Shown: piece by piece, positions 34,967 to 42,329 of the stretch
Layout of the letters: every line of letters starts with the position of its first letter
How positions within the stretch are numbered: position 1 is the stretch's first letter
Origin: Phenylobacterium sp.
GTDB taxonomy: Bacteria > Pseudomonadota > Alphaproteobacteria > Caulobacterales > Caulobacteraceae
Assembly: GCF_030645195.1 (NCBI RefSeq)
Contig: NZ_JAUSLW010000208.1
Location: 1-46,538, forward strand
Reading direction: 5' to 3'
Length of the DNA: 46,538 nt
Made by a program: the position numbers and the translations under genes
Notes under the pieces: model-generated
Told to the model about the DNA's origin: nothing
Database searches by the model: none
Seen by the model: the letters and a program-made list of their open reading frames with translations, nothing else

Positions 34967-35224
34967 ATGACGTACAGGCTGACAATCACGCGGGACGCGG
35001 TGAAGGCGCTGGGGGCCATCCAGAAGCGGGACCGCGCGCGAATTTACGAACGCCTGGATCAGCTTGCGGCCGATCCCTTCAGCACGTCGGGTGTGAAGAA
35101 GCTGAAGGGCCAGGACAACTATCGGCTGCGTGTCGGTGACTATCGCGTGCTCTACCTGGTCGAAGACGCCGAACTGCTCATCGTCGTCGTCGACGTGGGT
35201 CATCGACGAGAGGTCTATCGTTGA
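34967..35224 (+). CDS. RelE/ParE-family toxin
   Basis: An 85-residue protein with the RelE/ParE fold pattern: MTYRLTITRDAVKAL strand-helix, IYERLDQLAADPF helix, GVKKLKGQDNYRLRVGDYRVLYLV strands, and the tail VVDVGHRREVYR. Basic residues R53, R55, R60, R80 and R81 plus Y84 match the positions used by RelE mRNA interferases, so ribosome-dependent mRNA cleavage is likely. The ATG at 34967 follows GGGGCGCGGG. It sits between murG and murC, in line with the division operon. Confidence 0.88.
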   Translation: MTYRLTITRDAVKALGAIQKRDRARIYERLDQLAADPFSTSGVKKLKGQDNYRLRVGDYRVLYLVEDAELLIVVVDVGHRREVYR

Positions 35225-35302
35225 CGTTTGGCGCACCGCCATATCGATCCGAACGCATAATCGAGGTCCCCCTCGGGACAAACGCACACTAGGTTCCTTG
35301 TC

Positions 35303-36718
35303 ATGAATCGCCGCCCTGTCCCGTTCCCCGTCGGCCCCGTGCACTTCATCGGCATCGGCGGGATCGGCATGAGCGGCATCGCCGAGATCATGCGGCGCAT
35401 CGGCTACAGCGTGCAGGGCTCCGACGCCAAGGCCAGCGCCAACACCGAGCGGCTGGAGAAGCTGGGGATCAAGGTCTTCATCGGCCAGGGGGCGGCCAAT
35501 ATCGAGGGCGCCTCTGCCATCGTCTATTCCACCGCCATCAAGGCCGACAACCCCGAGATGCTCGCCGCCCGCGCCCGGCGCCTGCCCCTGGTGCATCGCG
35601 GCGAGATGCTGGCCGAGCTGACCCGTCTTCAATTCTCGGTGGCGGTGGGCGGCACGCACGGCAAGACCACCACCACCTCCCTGGTGGCCGCCCTGCTGGA
35701 CGCCGGCGGCATGGACCCCACCGTGGTCAATGGCGGCATCATCAACGCCTATGGCACCAACGCCAAGGTCGGCGAGGGCGAGTGGATCGTGGTGGAGGCC
35801 GACGAGAGCGACGGCACCTTCCTGAAGCTGAAGTCCACCTGCGCCATCGTCACCAATATCGATCCCGAGCACCTGGACTATTACGGCGACTTCGACGCGG
35901 TGAAGAAAGCTTTCCAGGACTTCGTGGAGAACGTGCCCTTCTACGGCTTCGCCGCCGTCTGCACCGACCACCCCGACGTTCAGGCCATGGCCGCCAAGGT
36001 CGTCAACCGCCGCCTGATCGCCTACGGGACCAACCCCCAGGCCGAAGTCCGGGCCGAGAAGATCAGCATGGGCCCCGACGGCTCGCGCTTCGACGCCGTC
36101 ATCGCGCCGCGCGACGCCGAGCCCATGCGCTGGGAGGACCTGCACCTGCCGATGGCCGGCCAGCACAACGTCATGAATGCGCTGGGCGCCATCGCCATCG
36201 CCCGCGAGCTGGGGGTGTCGGAGGCCGACATCCGCAAGGGCCTGACCACCTTCGGCGGGGTGGGGCGGCGCTTCACCACCGTGGGCGTCGCGAACGGAAT
36301 CCGCATCATCGACGACTACGGCCACCACCCGGTGGAAATCTCCGCGGTGCTGAAAGCCGCCCGCGCGGTCACGGGCGGCCGGGTGATCGCCGTGGTGCAG
36401 CCGCACCGCTATTCGCGCCTGCACGACCTGTTTTCCGAGTTCTGCGGCTGCTTCAACGACGCCGACGTAGTGATCGTCTCCGACGTCTACACCGCCGGCG
36501 AGAGCCCCATCGCCGGCGCCGACCGCGACGGCCTGGTGGAGGGCCTGCGCCGTTTTGGCCATCGCCGCGCCGTGGCCCTGGAGAGCCCGGCGGCGCTCGC
36601 CCGCGTCGTGGCCGACGAGGCCAAGGTCGGCGACCTGGTGGTCTGCCTCGGCGCCGGCGACATCACCAGCTGGGCCTACGCCCTGCCGGCCCAGCTTGAG
36701 GCCCTGGCCGCCACGTGA
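35303..36718 (+). CDS. murC: UDP-MurNAc:L-alanine ligase
   Basis: A 471-residue Mur ligase that starts the peptide stem by adding L-alanine. [16 protein letters not shown] (about 15-30) is the UDP-binding Rossmann loop, [10 protein letters not shown] (116-125) the P-loop in its MurC form, [10 protein letters not shown] the central block, and [10 protein letters not shown] the C-domain hallmark. The preceding 78 nt include TTGACG at 35221, overlapping the toxin stop, so murC may have a weak promoter of its own. It overlaps murB by 4 nt. Confidence 0.97.
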   Translation: MNRRPVPFPVGPVHFIGIGGIGMSGIAEIMRRIGYSVQGSDAKASANTERLEKLGIKVFIGQGAANIEGASAIVYSTAIKADNPEMLAARARRLPLVHRGEMLAELTRLQFSVAVGGTHGKTTTTSLVAALLDAGGMDPTVVNGGIINAYGTNAKVGEGEWIVVEADESDGTFLKLKSTCAIVTNIDPEHLDYYGDFDAVKKAFQDFVENVPFYGFAAVCTDHPDVQAMAAKVVNRRLIAYGTNPQAEVRAEKISMGPDGSRFDAVIAPRDAEPMRWEDLHLPMAGQHNVMNALGAIAIARELGVSEADIRKGLTTFGGVGRRFTTVGVANGIRIIDDYGHHPVEISAVLKAARAVTGGRVIAVVQPHRYSRLHDLFSEFCGCFNDADVVIVSDVYTAGESPIAGADRDGLVEGLRRFGHRRAVALESPAALARVVADEAKVGDLVVCLGAGDITSWAYALPAQLEALAAT

Positions 36719-37620
36719 GCTGGCGCGACAACCTCCCCAAGGCGCGCGGCAAACTGCTCAGCGACGAGCCCCTGGCGCCCTTCACCTGGTTTCGGGTGGG
36801 CGGGCCGGCCGACCTGCTGTTCCTGCCGCAGGACGAGGACGATCTCGCCGACTTCCTGAAGGGGCTGGACCCTTCCGTGCCGGTGACGGTCCTGGGGGTC
36901 GGCTCCAACACCCTGGTCCGCGACGGCGGGGTCGATGGCGTGGTGATCCGCCTGGCCGGCCGAAGTTTCGGCAGGATTGAGCCGCGCGGGAACAATCGCA
37001 TCTATGCCGGCGCCGCGGCCCTGGACGCCCTGGTGGCCCGCGAGGCGGCCAAGGCCGGCATCGCGGGCCTGGAGTTCTATCGCGGCGTGCCCGGCTCCAT
37101 CGGCGGCGCGACCATGATGAACGCCGGCTGCTACGGCGCCGAGACCAAGGATGTCCTGGTCGAGGCCTATGCGGTGACGCGGGCGGGGGAACGGAAGACC
37201 TTTTCCAACGCCGAGATGGGCTTCTCCTACCGCAAGTCGGCCAAGGCCGCCGAGGGGGGCTTGATCTTCACCGGCGCCCTCTTCGAGGGGACCCCCGACG
37301 ACCCCGCCGCTGTCGAGGCCCGCATGGCCGAGATCACCGCGCGGCGCGAGACCACCCAGCCGATCCGCGAGAAGACCGGCGGCTCGACCTTCAAGAACCC
37401 CCCCGGTCACTCGTCCTGGAAGCTGGTGGACGAGGCCGGCTGGCGCGGAAAACCCTTCGGCGGCGCCATGTTCTCGCCCTTGCACGCAAACTTCCTGATC
37501 AATACCGGGGAGGCGACCGCCGCCGATCTGGAAGGGTTGGGCGAGGCGGTGCGCGCCGACGTTAAGGCCAAGACCGGGATCGAGCTGGAATGGGAAATCA
37601 AGCGCGTCGGCCGGCCCTGA
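36715..37620 (+). CDS. murB: UDP-N-acetylenolpyruvoylglucosamine reductase
   Basis: A 301-residue FAD enzyme that reduces the enolpyruvyl group to make UDP-MurNAc. The FAD loop is [14 protein letters not shown], and [20 protein letters not shown] is the central signature. The general-acid serine is S224 in GGSTFKNP. It is a type II-like short form with [25 protein letters not shown]. The start is GTG, fixed by its 4-nt overlap with murC. The last 31 nt overlap the next gene. Confidence 0.97.
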   Translation: MSWRDNLPKARGKLLSDEPLAPFTWFRVGGPADLLFLPQDEDDLADFLKGLDPSVPVTVLGVGSNTLVRDGGVDGVVIRLAGRSFGRIEPRGNNRIYAGAAALDALVAREAAKAGIAGLEFYRGVPGSIGGATMMNAGCYGAETKDVLVEAYAVTRAGERKTFSNAEMGFSYRKSAKAAEGGLIFTGALFEGTPDDPAAVEARMAEITARRETTQPIREKTGGSTFKNPPGHSSWKLVDEAGWRGKPFGGAMFSPLHANFLINTGEATAADLEGLGEAVRADVKAKTGIELEWEIKRVGRP

Positions 37621-38159
37621 TCCTGGTCAAGCACGGCAAGCCGGCCATCGTGCCCGACGTGCCGCGCTCCCTATGGGCGCTATCGGACGAGGGGCAGGCG
37701 TCGGCCTCCCGGTTGGCTGGCAAGTTGGCCAGGTTCGATCCGAAATTCCTGTTCGCCAGTCCCGAACTCAAGGCCCACGACACCGCCGCCGCCATGGGCG
37801 AGGTCCTGGGTCTGGCCGTGCGGACCGACGAGGACCTGGCCGAGCACCGCGCCGACCACAATCCCTTCGTCTCCGCCGCCGAGATCGAGGCCCTGATCGA
37901 GCGCGCCCTGCGCGACCCCGATCACCTGATCATGGGCGAGGAGACGGGGGCGGCGGCCCGGGAGCGTTTCGCCGCGGCCATGGAACGGGTCGCCGCGGCG
38001 GGGGAGGGGACCAAGGTTGTGATCGCCCACGGCCGGATCATCAGCCTGTGGCTCAGCGCGGAACTCGGCTTCGATCCGGTCCCGTTCTGGCGAAGGCTGG
38101 GCTTCACCTCGGCGGCGGTCCTGGCCGAACATGGCGACCTGGAGATCATCGATCCCTAA
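37590..38159 (+). CDS. Histidine-phosphatase-like protein with Lys in place of catalytic Arg
   Basis: A 189-residue member of the phosphoglycerate-mutase-like superfamily. The core motif is LVKHGKP (K14, H15, G16) where the family has RHG, and the second conserved Arg (SPxxRAxxTA) is also Lys ([11 protein letters not shown]61). The phosphoacceptor His15 and distal His147 (VIAHGRI) remain. It may be a weak phosphatase or a binding protein. The start lies 31 nt inside murB, in another frame, so the two are translationally linked. A decayed partial copy lies at 42021-42142. A leucine-rich tail follows the distal His. Confidence 0.8.
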   Translation: MGNQARRPALILVKHGKPAIVPDVPRSLWALSDEGQASASRLAGKLARFDPKFLFASPELKAHDTAAAMGEVLGLAVRTDEDLAEHRADHNPFVSAAEIEALIERALRDPDHLIMGEETGAAARERFAAAMERVAAAGEGTKVVIAHGRIISLWLSAELGFDPVPFWRRLGFTSAAVLAEHGDLEIIDP

Positions 38160-38177
38160 GGGCGGGTTCAGCCGCCT

Positions 38178-38864
38178 TCACCCGGCCGGCACGGGCGGCT
38201 CGGTATAGGAGGCCGAGGCGGTGATCACCTCGTCGGGGACGGCTAGCATCGCGCGGTACTGCGCCTCCGGATAGGCCATGTGGGGCTTGTCGGCGGCATA
38301 GGGGGGCTGGGGCGCCGGGCTCGGGCCGGAATAGGCGGCCGGCGCCTTGAAGCGCTCGGCTTCCTCGGCGCTGATGCCGGCCTTCTCCAGGGTCGTGGGA
38401 TCGATCCAGCGGGCGGGATCGATGGCCTCGCTCGAGGTGGCCACCTCCAGGGTCATGTGGTCGGGACCGGCGAAATAGATCGAGCGGCACATGCCGTGGT
38501 CGATCGGGCCGATGACATTGACCCCATGGCTGCGGATGCGGTCGCGCATGGCGATCAGGTCGGCGTCGCTGTCGGCGCGGAAGGCCAGGTGCTGCAGGGT
38601 CCCGGGCGCGCAGGGCAGGGCGCCGGTGCCCGAATGGGTCTTGCCGAGCTCGATCGGGATCTTGTCCACGTCCGGCAGCTGGACGATCGAGAAGTAGCTG
38701 TGGTCGTTCATCCGCAGGAAGGCGTGCAATCCGCCCGGCACGCCGTGCATGTCGAACAGGGCCACCAGCGGGCAGCCCATCACCTCGGAAAAGAAGGCGA
38801 TGTGTTTCTTGATGTCCCCGGCCATGAAGGCCAGGTGATGGATGCCGGTCGGTTGCTGTCCCAT
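38178..38864 (-). CDS. VOC-family (glyoxalase/extradiol dioxygenase-like) protein
   Basis: A 228-residue protein with two vicinal-oxygen-chelate modules. Candidate metal ligands are H9/H10 (GIHHLAF), H92 (LQHLAFR) and E140 (MTLEVAT), the His-His-Glu set of metal-active VOC enzymes. The last 70 residues are a proline-rich extension. The ATG at 38864 follows GAGGAAA by 3-5 nt, so the longer frame to 38918 is rejected. It runs with the TetR gene upstream on the same strand and faces a hydrolase/flavoprotein pair, suggesting a small catabolic set. The substrate is unknown. Confidence 0.85.
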   Translation of the reverse strand: MGQQPTGIHHLAFMAGDIKKHIAFFSEVMGCPLVALFDMHGVPGGLHAFLRMNDHSYFSIVQLPDVDKIPIELGKTHSGTGALPCAPGTLQHLAFRADSDADLIAMRDRIRSHGVNVIGPIDHGMCRSIYFAGPDHMTLEVATSSEAIDPARWIDPTTLEKAGISAEEAERFKAPAAYSGPSPAPQPPYAADKPHMAYPEAQYRAMLAVPDEVITASASYTEPPVPAG

Positions 38865-38883
38865 GGGTTTCCTCGGTCGTTTT

Positions 38884-39531
38884 CTATGGGGTTGTCGGGT
38901 GGGTGAGCAGGCCGCCAAGGATGGCGTCCAGGATCATCTGTTCGTGGGCCTGGCGCGCCTCGGGGGCCGAGGGGTCCATGCCGAAGCTGACGCCCATCAT
39001 GGGGGCCAGGTTGATCACCCCGGCGCTGGCCGCCTGCAGGGTAATGACCAGCATGGGGGCCGGAAAGGGCTTCAGGGCGCCGCTGTCGATGGCGGCCTGG
39101 GCGATCTCCGCCAGCCGCCGGTTGCGCGGGCCGGTCAGATGGGCGTCCAGCCAGGCCAGCCGTTCGCCGCCGGCCATGCCCTCCAGCGCGACGATCCGGC
39201 CGAGAGCCGGGTGTTTCCAGCTGATGCGCAGGAACAGCTTCATGGCCATGCGCAGCTGGACCTCGGGCGGGGCGTCGGCCATCGCCTCCAGCAGCCGCTC
39301 CTCCTCGGCGATCACCGCGCCCAGCTGCAGCATGGCGGCGCGCCAGAGACAGGCCTTGTCGTCGAAGTGGTAGTGCAGGGTCGCCTGGGAGACGCCGGCC
39401 GCCGCGGCGATCTCGCCCATCGTCACCCGCTCGAAGCCCAGGCGGGAGAACAGCTCCAGGGCGGCCTCGCGGATGCGGCCGGCCGTCTGCGGTCCCTTGC
39501 GGGTCGGCGGCGCGGCCACGGCCTCCAGCAT
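38884..39531 (-). CDS. TetR-family transcriptional regulator
   Basis: A 215-residue regulator with its HTH at about residues 38-57 (MGEIAAAAGVSQATLHYHF), the TLHYHF ending being typical of TetR. The helical C-terminal domain probably binds an acyl-CoA or hydrophobic effector. It is divergently oriented to the hydrolase at 39609. The shared 77-nt gap holds overlapping inverted repeats, so it likely controls both its own VOC operon and the rightward genes. Confidence 0.9.
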   Translation of the reverse strand: MLEAVAAPPTRKGPQTAGRIREAALELFSRLGFERVTMGEIAAAAGVSQATLHYHFDDKACLWRAAMLQLGAVIAEEERLLEAMADAPPEVQLRMAMKLFLRISWKHPALGRIVALEGMAGGERLAWLDAHLTGPRNRRLAEIAQAAIDSGALKPFPAPMLVITLQAASAGVINLAPMMGVSFGMDPSAPEARQAHEQMILDAILGGLLTHPTTP

Positions 39532-39545
39532 GGACTTGACTCCCC

Positions 39546-39575
39546 AGTCAGGATTTCTGACTTTCTAATCAGAAA
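39546..39575. promoter_or_regulatory. Overlapping inverted repeats, TetR operator in divergent promoter
   Basis: AGTCAG-N5-CTGACT (39546-39562) and TTTCTGA-N8-TCAGAAA (39554-39575) are both perfect inverted repeats and share the middle CTGA half-site. Three TCAG/CTGA half-sites in 30 bp fit binding by one or two TetR dimers between the divergent genes. Confidence 0.65.
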
Positions 39576-39608
39576 CACAGGCCGGAGCAACGGCCGTGGG
39601 AGGCCCTC

Positions 39609-40760
39609 ATGAAGATCCTGCGCGAGCCCTATGGCTATGCCTATGCCGAGAAGAGCCGGCTGAAGGAAACCTATGGCGGGCCCGAGGGGCAGGTCTTCGT
39701 CGAGTGCATGCGCATCCGGCCGGAGACGGGCGAGTCCAAGACCGTCATCCTGTTCAGCCACCCGATCGGGGGCGGGTCGTTCCTGCCGCTGGTGACCGCC
39801 CTGGCCCGGGCCGGGCGGCACGTCATCTATTGCAACACCCGCTACCGGGGGAACGACACCGCCCTGATCCTGGAGAAGTGCGTCCTGGACCTGGGCGCCT
39901 GCGTCGCCGACCTGAAGACGCGGTTCGGCTACGAGAAGGTGGTGCTGGGCGGCTGGTCGGGGGGCGGCTCGCTGTCGCTGTTCTACCAGGATCAGGCCGA
40001 GCACCCGACGATCACCGACACCCCGGCCGGCGATCCCGTGGACCTGGTGGGCGCGGGGCTGCAACCGGCCGACGGCGTCCTGCTGCTGGCCGCCCATATC
40101 AGCCGCTCGGTCACCATGACCGAGTGGATCGACCCCTCGATCCTGGACGAGGCCCACCCCTTCGAGCGGGACCGCGAGCTCAACATCTACGACCCCGACT
40201 GCCCCAACCAGTCGCCCTACGCGCCTGAGTTCGTGGCTCGGTTCCGCGCCGCCCAGATCGCGCGCAACCGCAGGATCACCGCCAATGCGCGACAAACCCT
40301 GGCGCAGCTCAAGGCCGCGGGCGATCCCGACATGGAGCGGCCCTTCGTGGTCTACGGCACCATGTGCGACGTCCGCTGGACCGACCCCACCCAGGACCCC
40401 TCCGACCGCCGGCCCCACACCTGCTATCTGGGCGAGCCGCGGATCGCCAATGACGGGCCGGTGGGGCTGGGCCGCTTCACCACCCTGCGCTCCTGGCTGT
40501 CGCAGTGGAGCTATGACGAGAGCCGGGCCAACGGCGTCAAGAACGCCGCCAACATCAGCTGCCCCACCCTGACCATCAACAACACCGCCGACCTGGCCTG
40601 CACGCCCAGCCATGCGCGCCGCCTGTTCGAGGCGCTCGCCTGCGCCGACAAGACCTATGTCGATATCCAGGGCGCCGACCACTACTACATCGAGCGTCCC
40701 GACCTGCTGCCGACCGCCGTCGCCGCCGTCACCGGCTGGCTGGACGCGCGCGGGTTCTAA
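39609..40760 (+). CDS. Alpha/beta hydrolase
   Basis: A 383-residue hydrolase. The nucleophile elbow is GGWSGGG (Ser117), the oxyanion region is FSHPIGGGSF, and the catalytic His is probably H358 (GADHYYIERPD); the acid would be the Asp in NNTADLACTP. A large cap of about 130 residues lies between the elbow and the last strands. It may hydrolyse an ester, amide or ring-cleavage product. It is followed 32 nt later by a flavin-dependent dehydrogenase-like gene. Confidence 0.85.
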   Translation: MKILREPYGYAYAEKSRLKETYGGPEGQVFVECMRIRPETGESKTVILFSHPIGGGSFLPLVTALARAGRHVIYCNTRYRGNDTALILEKCVLDLGACVADLKTRFGYEKVVLGGWSGGGSLSLFYQDQAEHPTITDTPAGDPVDLVGAGLQPADGVLLLAAHISRSVTMTEWIDPSILDEAHPFERDRELNIYDPDCPNQSPYAPEFVARFRAAQIARNRRITANARQTLAQLKAAGDPDMERPFVVYGTMCDVRWTDPTQDPSDRRPHTCYLGEPRIANDGPVGLGRFTTLRSWLSQWSYDESRANGVKNAANISCPTLTINNTADLACTPSHARRLFEALACADKTYVDIQGADHYYIERPDLLPTAVAAVTGWLDARGF

Positions 40761-40792
40761 GGCCCCTCATGCAGGAAATGGGAGGCCACGAG

Positions 40793-41965
40793 ATGACCGA
40801 TACCGCCGCGCCGGGCCGCGACTGGGCCGCCTGGGCCGACGACCTTTCCGGACGCCTGGCCGAGCGGGCCGAGGGCGCCGAGGCGCTTCGCCGCCTGCCC
40901 GACGCGACCCTGGACGAGGTGTTGGCGGCGGGGTTCTTCAGCCTCCTGACCCCGCCCGCCGTGGGCGGGGAAGGCGCCGGCTTCCCGCTCTTCATGGACG
41001 TGTCGCGGCGCCTGGCCCAGGGCTGCGCCTCCAGCGCCTGGACGCTCTCCTTCCTGGCCCTGCACGCCTGGATCCTCTGCAAGTTCACCCCGCAGCTGCA
41101 GGCCGAGCTGTTCGCCGGCGGCGCGGTCCCGCTGGCCCCGGCCCCCCTGGCGCCCACCGGCCAGGCGGAGAAGGTCGAGGGCGGCTATCGGATCGGCGGC
41201 CGCTGGGAGTGGGCCACCGGCGTCAATCACTCCGACTGGGTGATCGTCAATTGCGTCGAGGCCGGCGCCATGGGGCCGCGCTTCTGCGTCCTGCCGCTCG
41301 CCGAGGTGTCGGTGGAGGACGTCTGGCGCACGGCGGGCATGGCGGCCACCGGCAGCAACACCATCGTCGCCAAGGACCTGTTCGTCCCGGAGCACCGGAC
41401 GGTCCCGGCCCTGCTGCTGAAGTTCGCCCCGTCGCCGGGCGAGGCGATCCATCCCGGGACCACCGTCAACTATCCGATGTCGGCGACCCTGGGCCTGGTG
41501 GCCGCGACCCCGGCCCTGGGCGCGGCGGAGGGCGCCCTGCGCGCCTTCACCGACCGGATGAAGATCAAGCTGCAGGCCTATAGCGGCGCGAAACAGGGCG
41601 ACCTGCCCATCACCCATCTGCGGCTGGGGGAGGCCATCGCCACGGTGCGCGCGGCCCGCCTGGTGTGGGAGGACGCCGTCCGCCTGCTGGAGCGCGACGG
41701 GCCGCTTGGCCACCAGACCCCGCTGGAGACCCTGCTGGCCCTGCGCCTGGCCTCGGCCGACATCGTGCGGCTGGCCAACCAGGCGGTGAACAGCCTGGCC
41801 GCCGCGGCCGGGGCCAGCTCGGGATTCCTGAACGCCCCGCTGCAGCGGCATCTGCGGGACCTGCAGATGATGCGCGGCCACGTGATGTTCGACTGGGACC
41901 GCACCGCCCAGATCGCCGGCAAGATCGCGCTCGGCCAGGAACCGGCCGCCTCGGATCTGCTCTGA
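40793..41965 (+). CDS. Acyl-CoA-dehydrogenase-like flavoprotein (group D monooxygenase type)
   Basis: A 390-residue protein of the acyl-CoA dehydrogenase fold, lacking the usual IYGGSxEIQ ending. It has LTPPAVGGEGAG early, a GYRIGGRWEWATGVNHSDWVI beta domain and a C-terminal acyl-CoA_dh_2-like domain ending LRDLQMMRGHVMFDWDR. That combination suits the HsaA/HpaB-like two-component flavin monooxygenases, or an atypical dehydrogenase. I use the ATG at 40793, with GGGAGG 7 nt upstream. Together with the hydrolase and the VOC gene nearby it could form an aromatic or steroid ring-cleavage set, which is inference. Confidence 0.85.
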   Translation: MTDTAAPGRDWAAWADDLSGRLAERAEGAEALRRLPDATLDEVLAAGFFSLLTPPAVGGEGAGFPLFMDVSRRLAQGCASSAWTLSFLALHAWILCKFTPQLQAELFAGGAVPLAPAPLAPTGQAEKVEGGYRIGGRWEWATGVNHSDWVIVNCVEAGAMGPRFCVLPLAEVSVEDVWRTAGMAATGSNTIVAKDLFVPEHRTVPALLLKFAPSPGEAIHPGTTVNYPMSATLGLVAATPALGAAEGALRAFTDRMKIKLQAYSGAKQGDLPITHLRLGEAIATVRAARLVWEDAVRLLERDGPLGHQTPLETLLALRLASADIVRLANQAVNSLAAAAGASSGFLNAPLQRHLRDLQMMRGHVMFDWDRTAQIAGKIALGQEPAASDLL

Positions 41966-42020
41966 CTCCATCGCGCTCCTAGGCGCCTGTCTCGGCGGGG
42001 GGTTACTGTCACCCCAAGAC

Positions 42021-42142
42021 GCGCGTCGGGAGCCGCCGGCCCTGATCCTGGTCGCCCACGGCCGGATCATCAGCCTGTGGCCGAGCGCGGAGCTCGGCTT
42101 CGAGCCGGTCCCGTTCTGGCGCCGGCTGGGCTTCACCTCCGC
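42021..42142 (+). pseudogene. Decayed, internally deleted copy of the murB-end/histidine-phosphatase junction
   Basis: Bases 42021-42052 (GCGCGTCGG, then CCGGCCCTGATCCTGGTC) match the junction at 37603-37628. From GTCGCCCACGGCCGG onward (to 42142) the sequence matches 38032-38112 with few changes, including ATCATCAGCCTGTGG and CCGGTCCCGTTCTGGCG. About 406 nt of the intact gene are missing between the two parts, and the sequence then diverges. It has no useful reading frame. The rest of 41966-42329 shows no gene. Confidence 0.8.
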
Positions 42143-42329
42143 AAAGACTGGGACGCCCGGGCGCCGCAACCACAGCGCGCCGAACGGTGATGATATCGTC
42201 CCACGCTCGTGACCATGTGTCGCGGAGCCGACATAAGTTGGAAGAACGCGGGTGCGGCTAAGGTCCGATTAACCTCGCTGGACCCTGGTCGAAGCGGGGA
42301 TGGACTCCGGGAGGTCGAGGAGCAACCGC

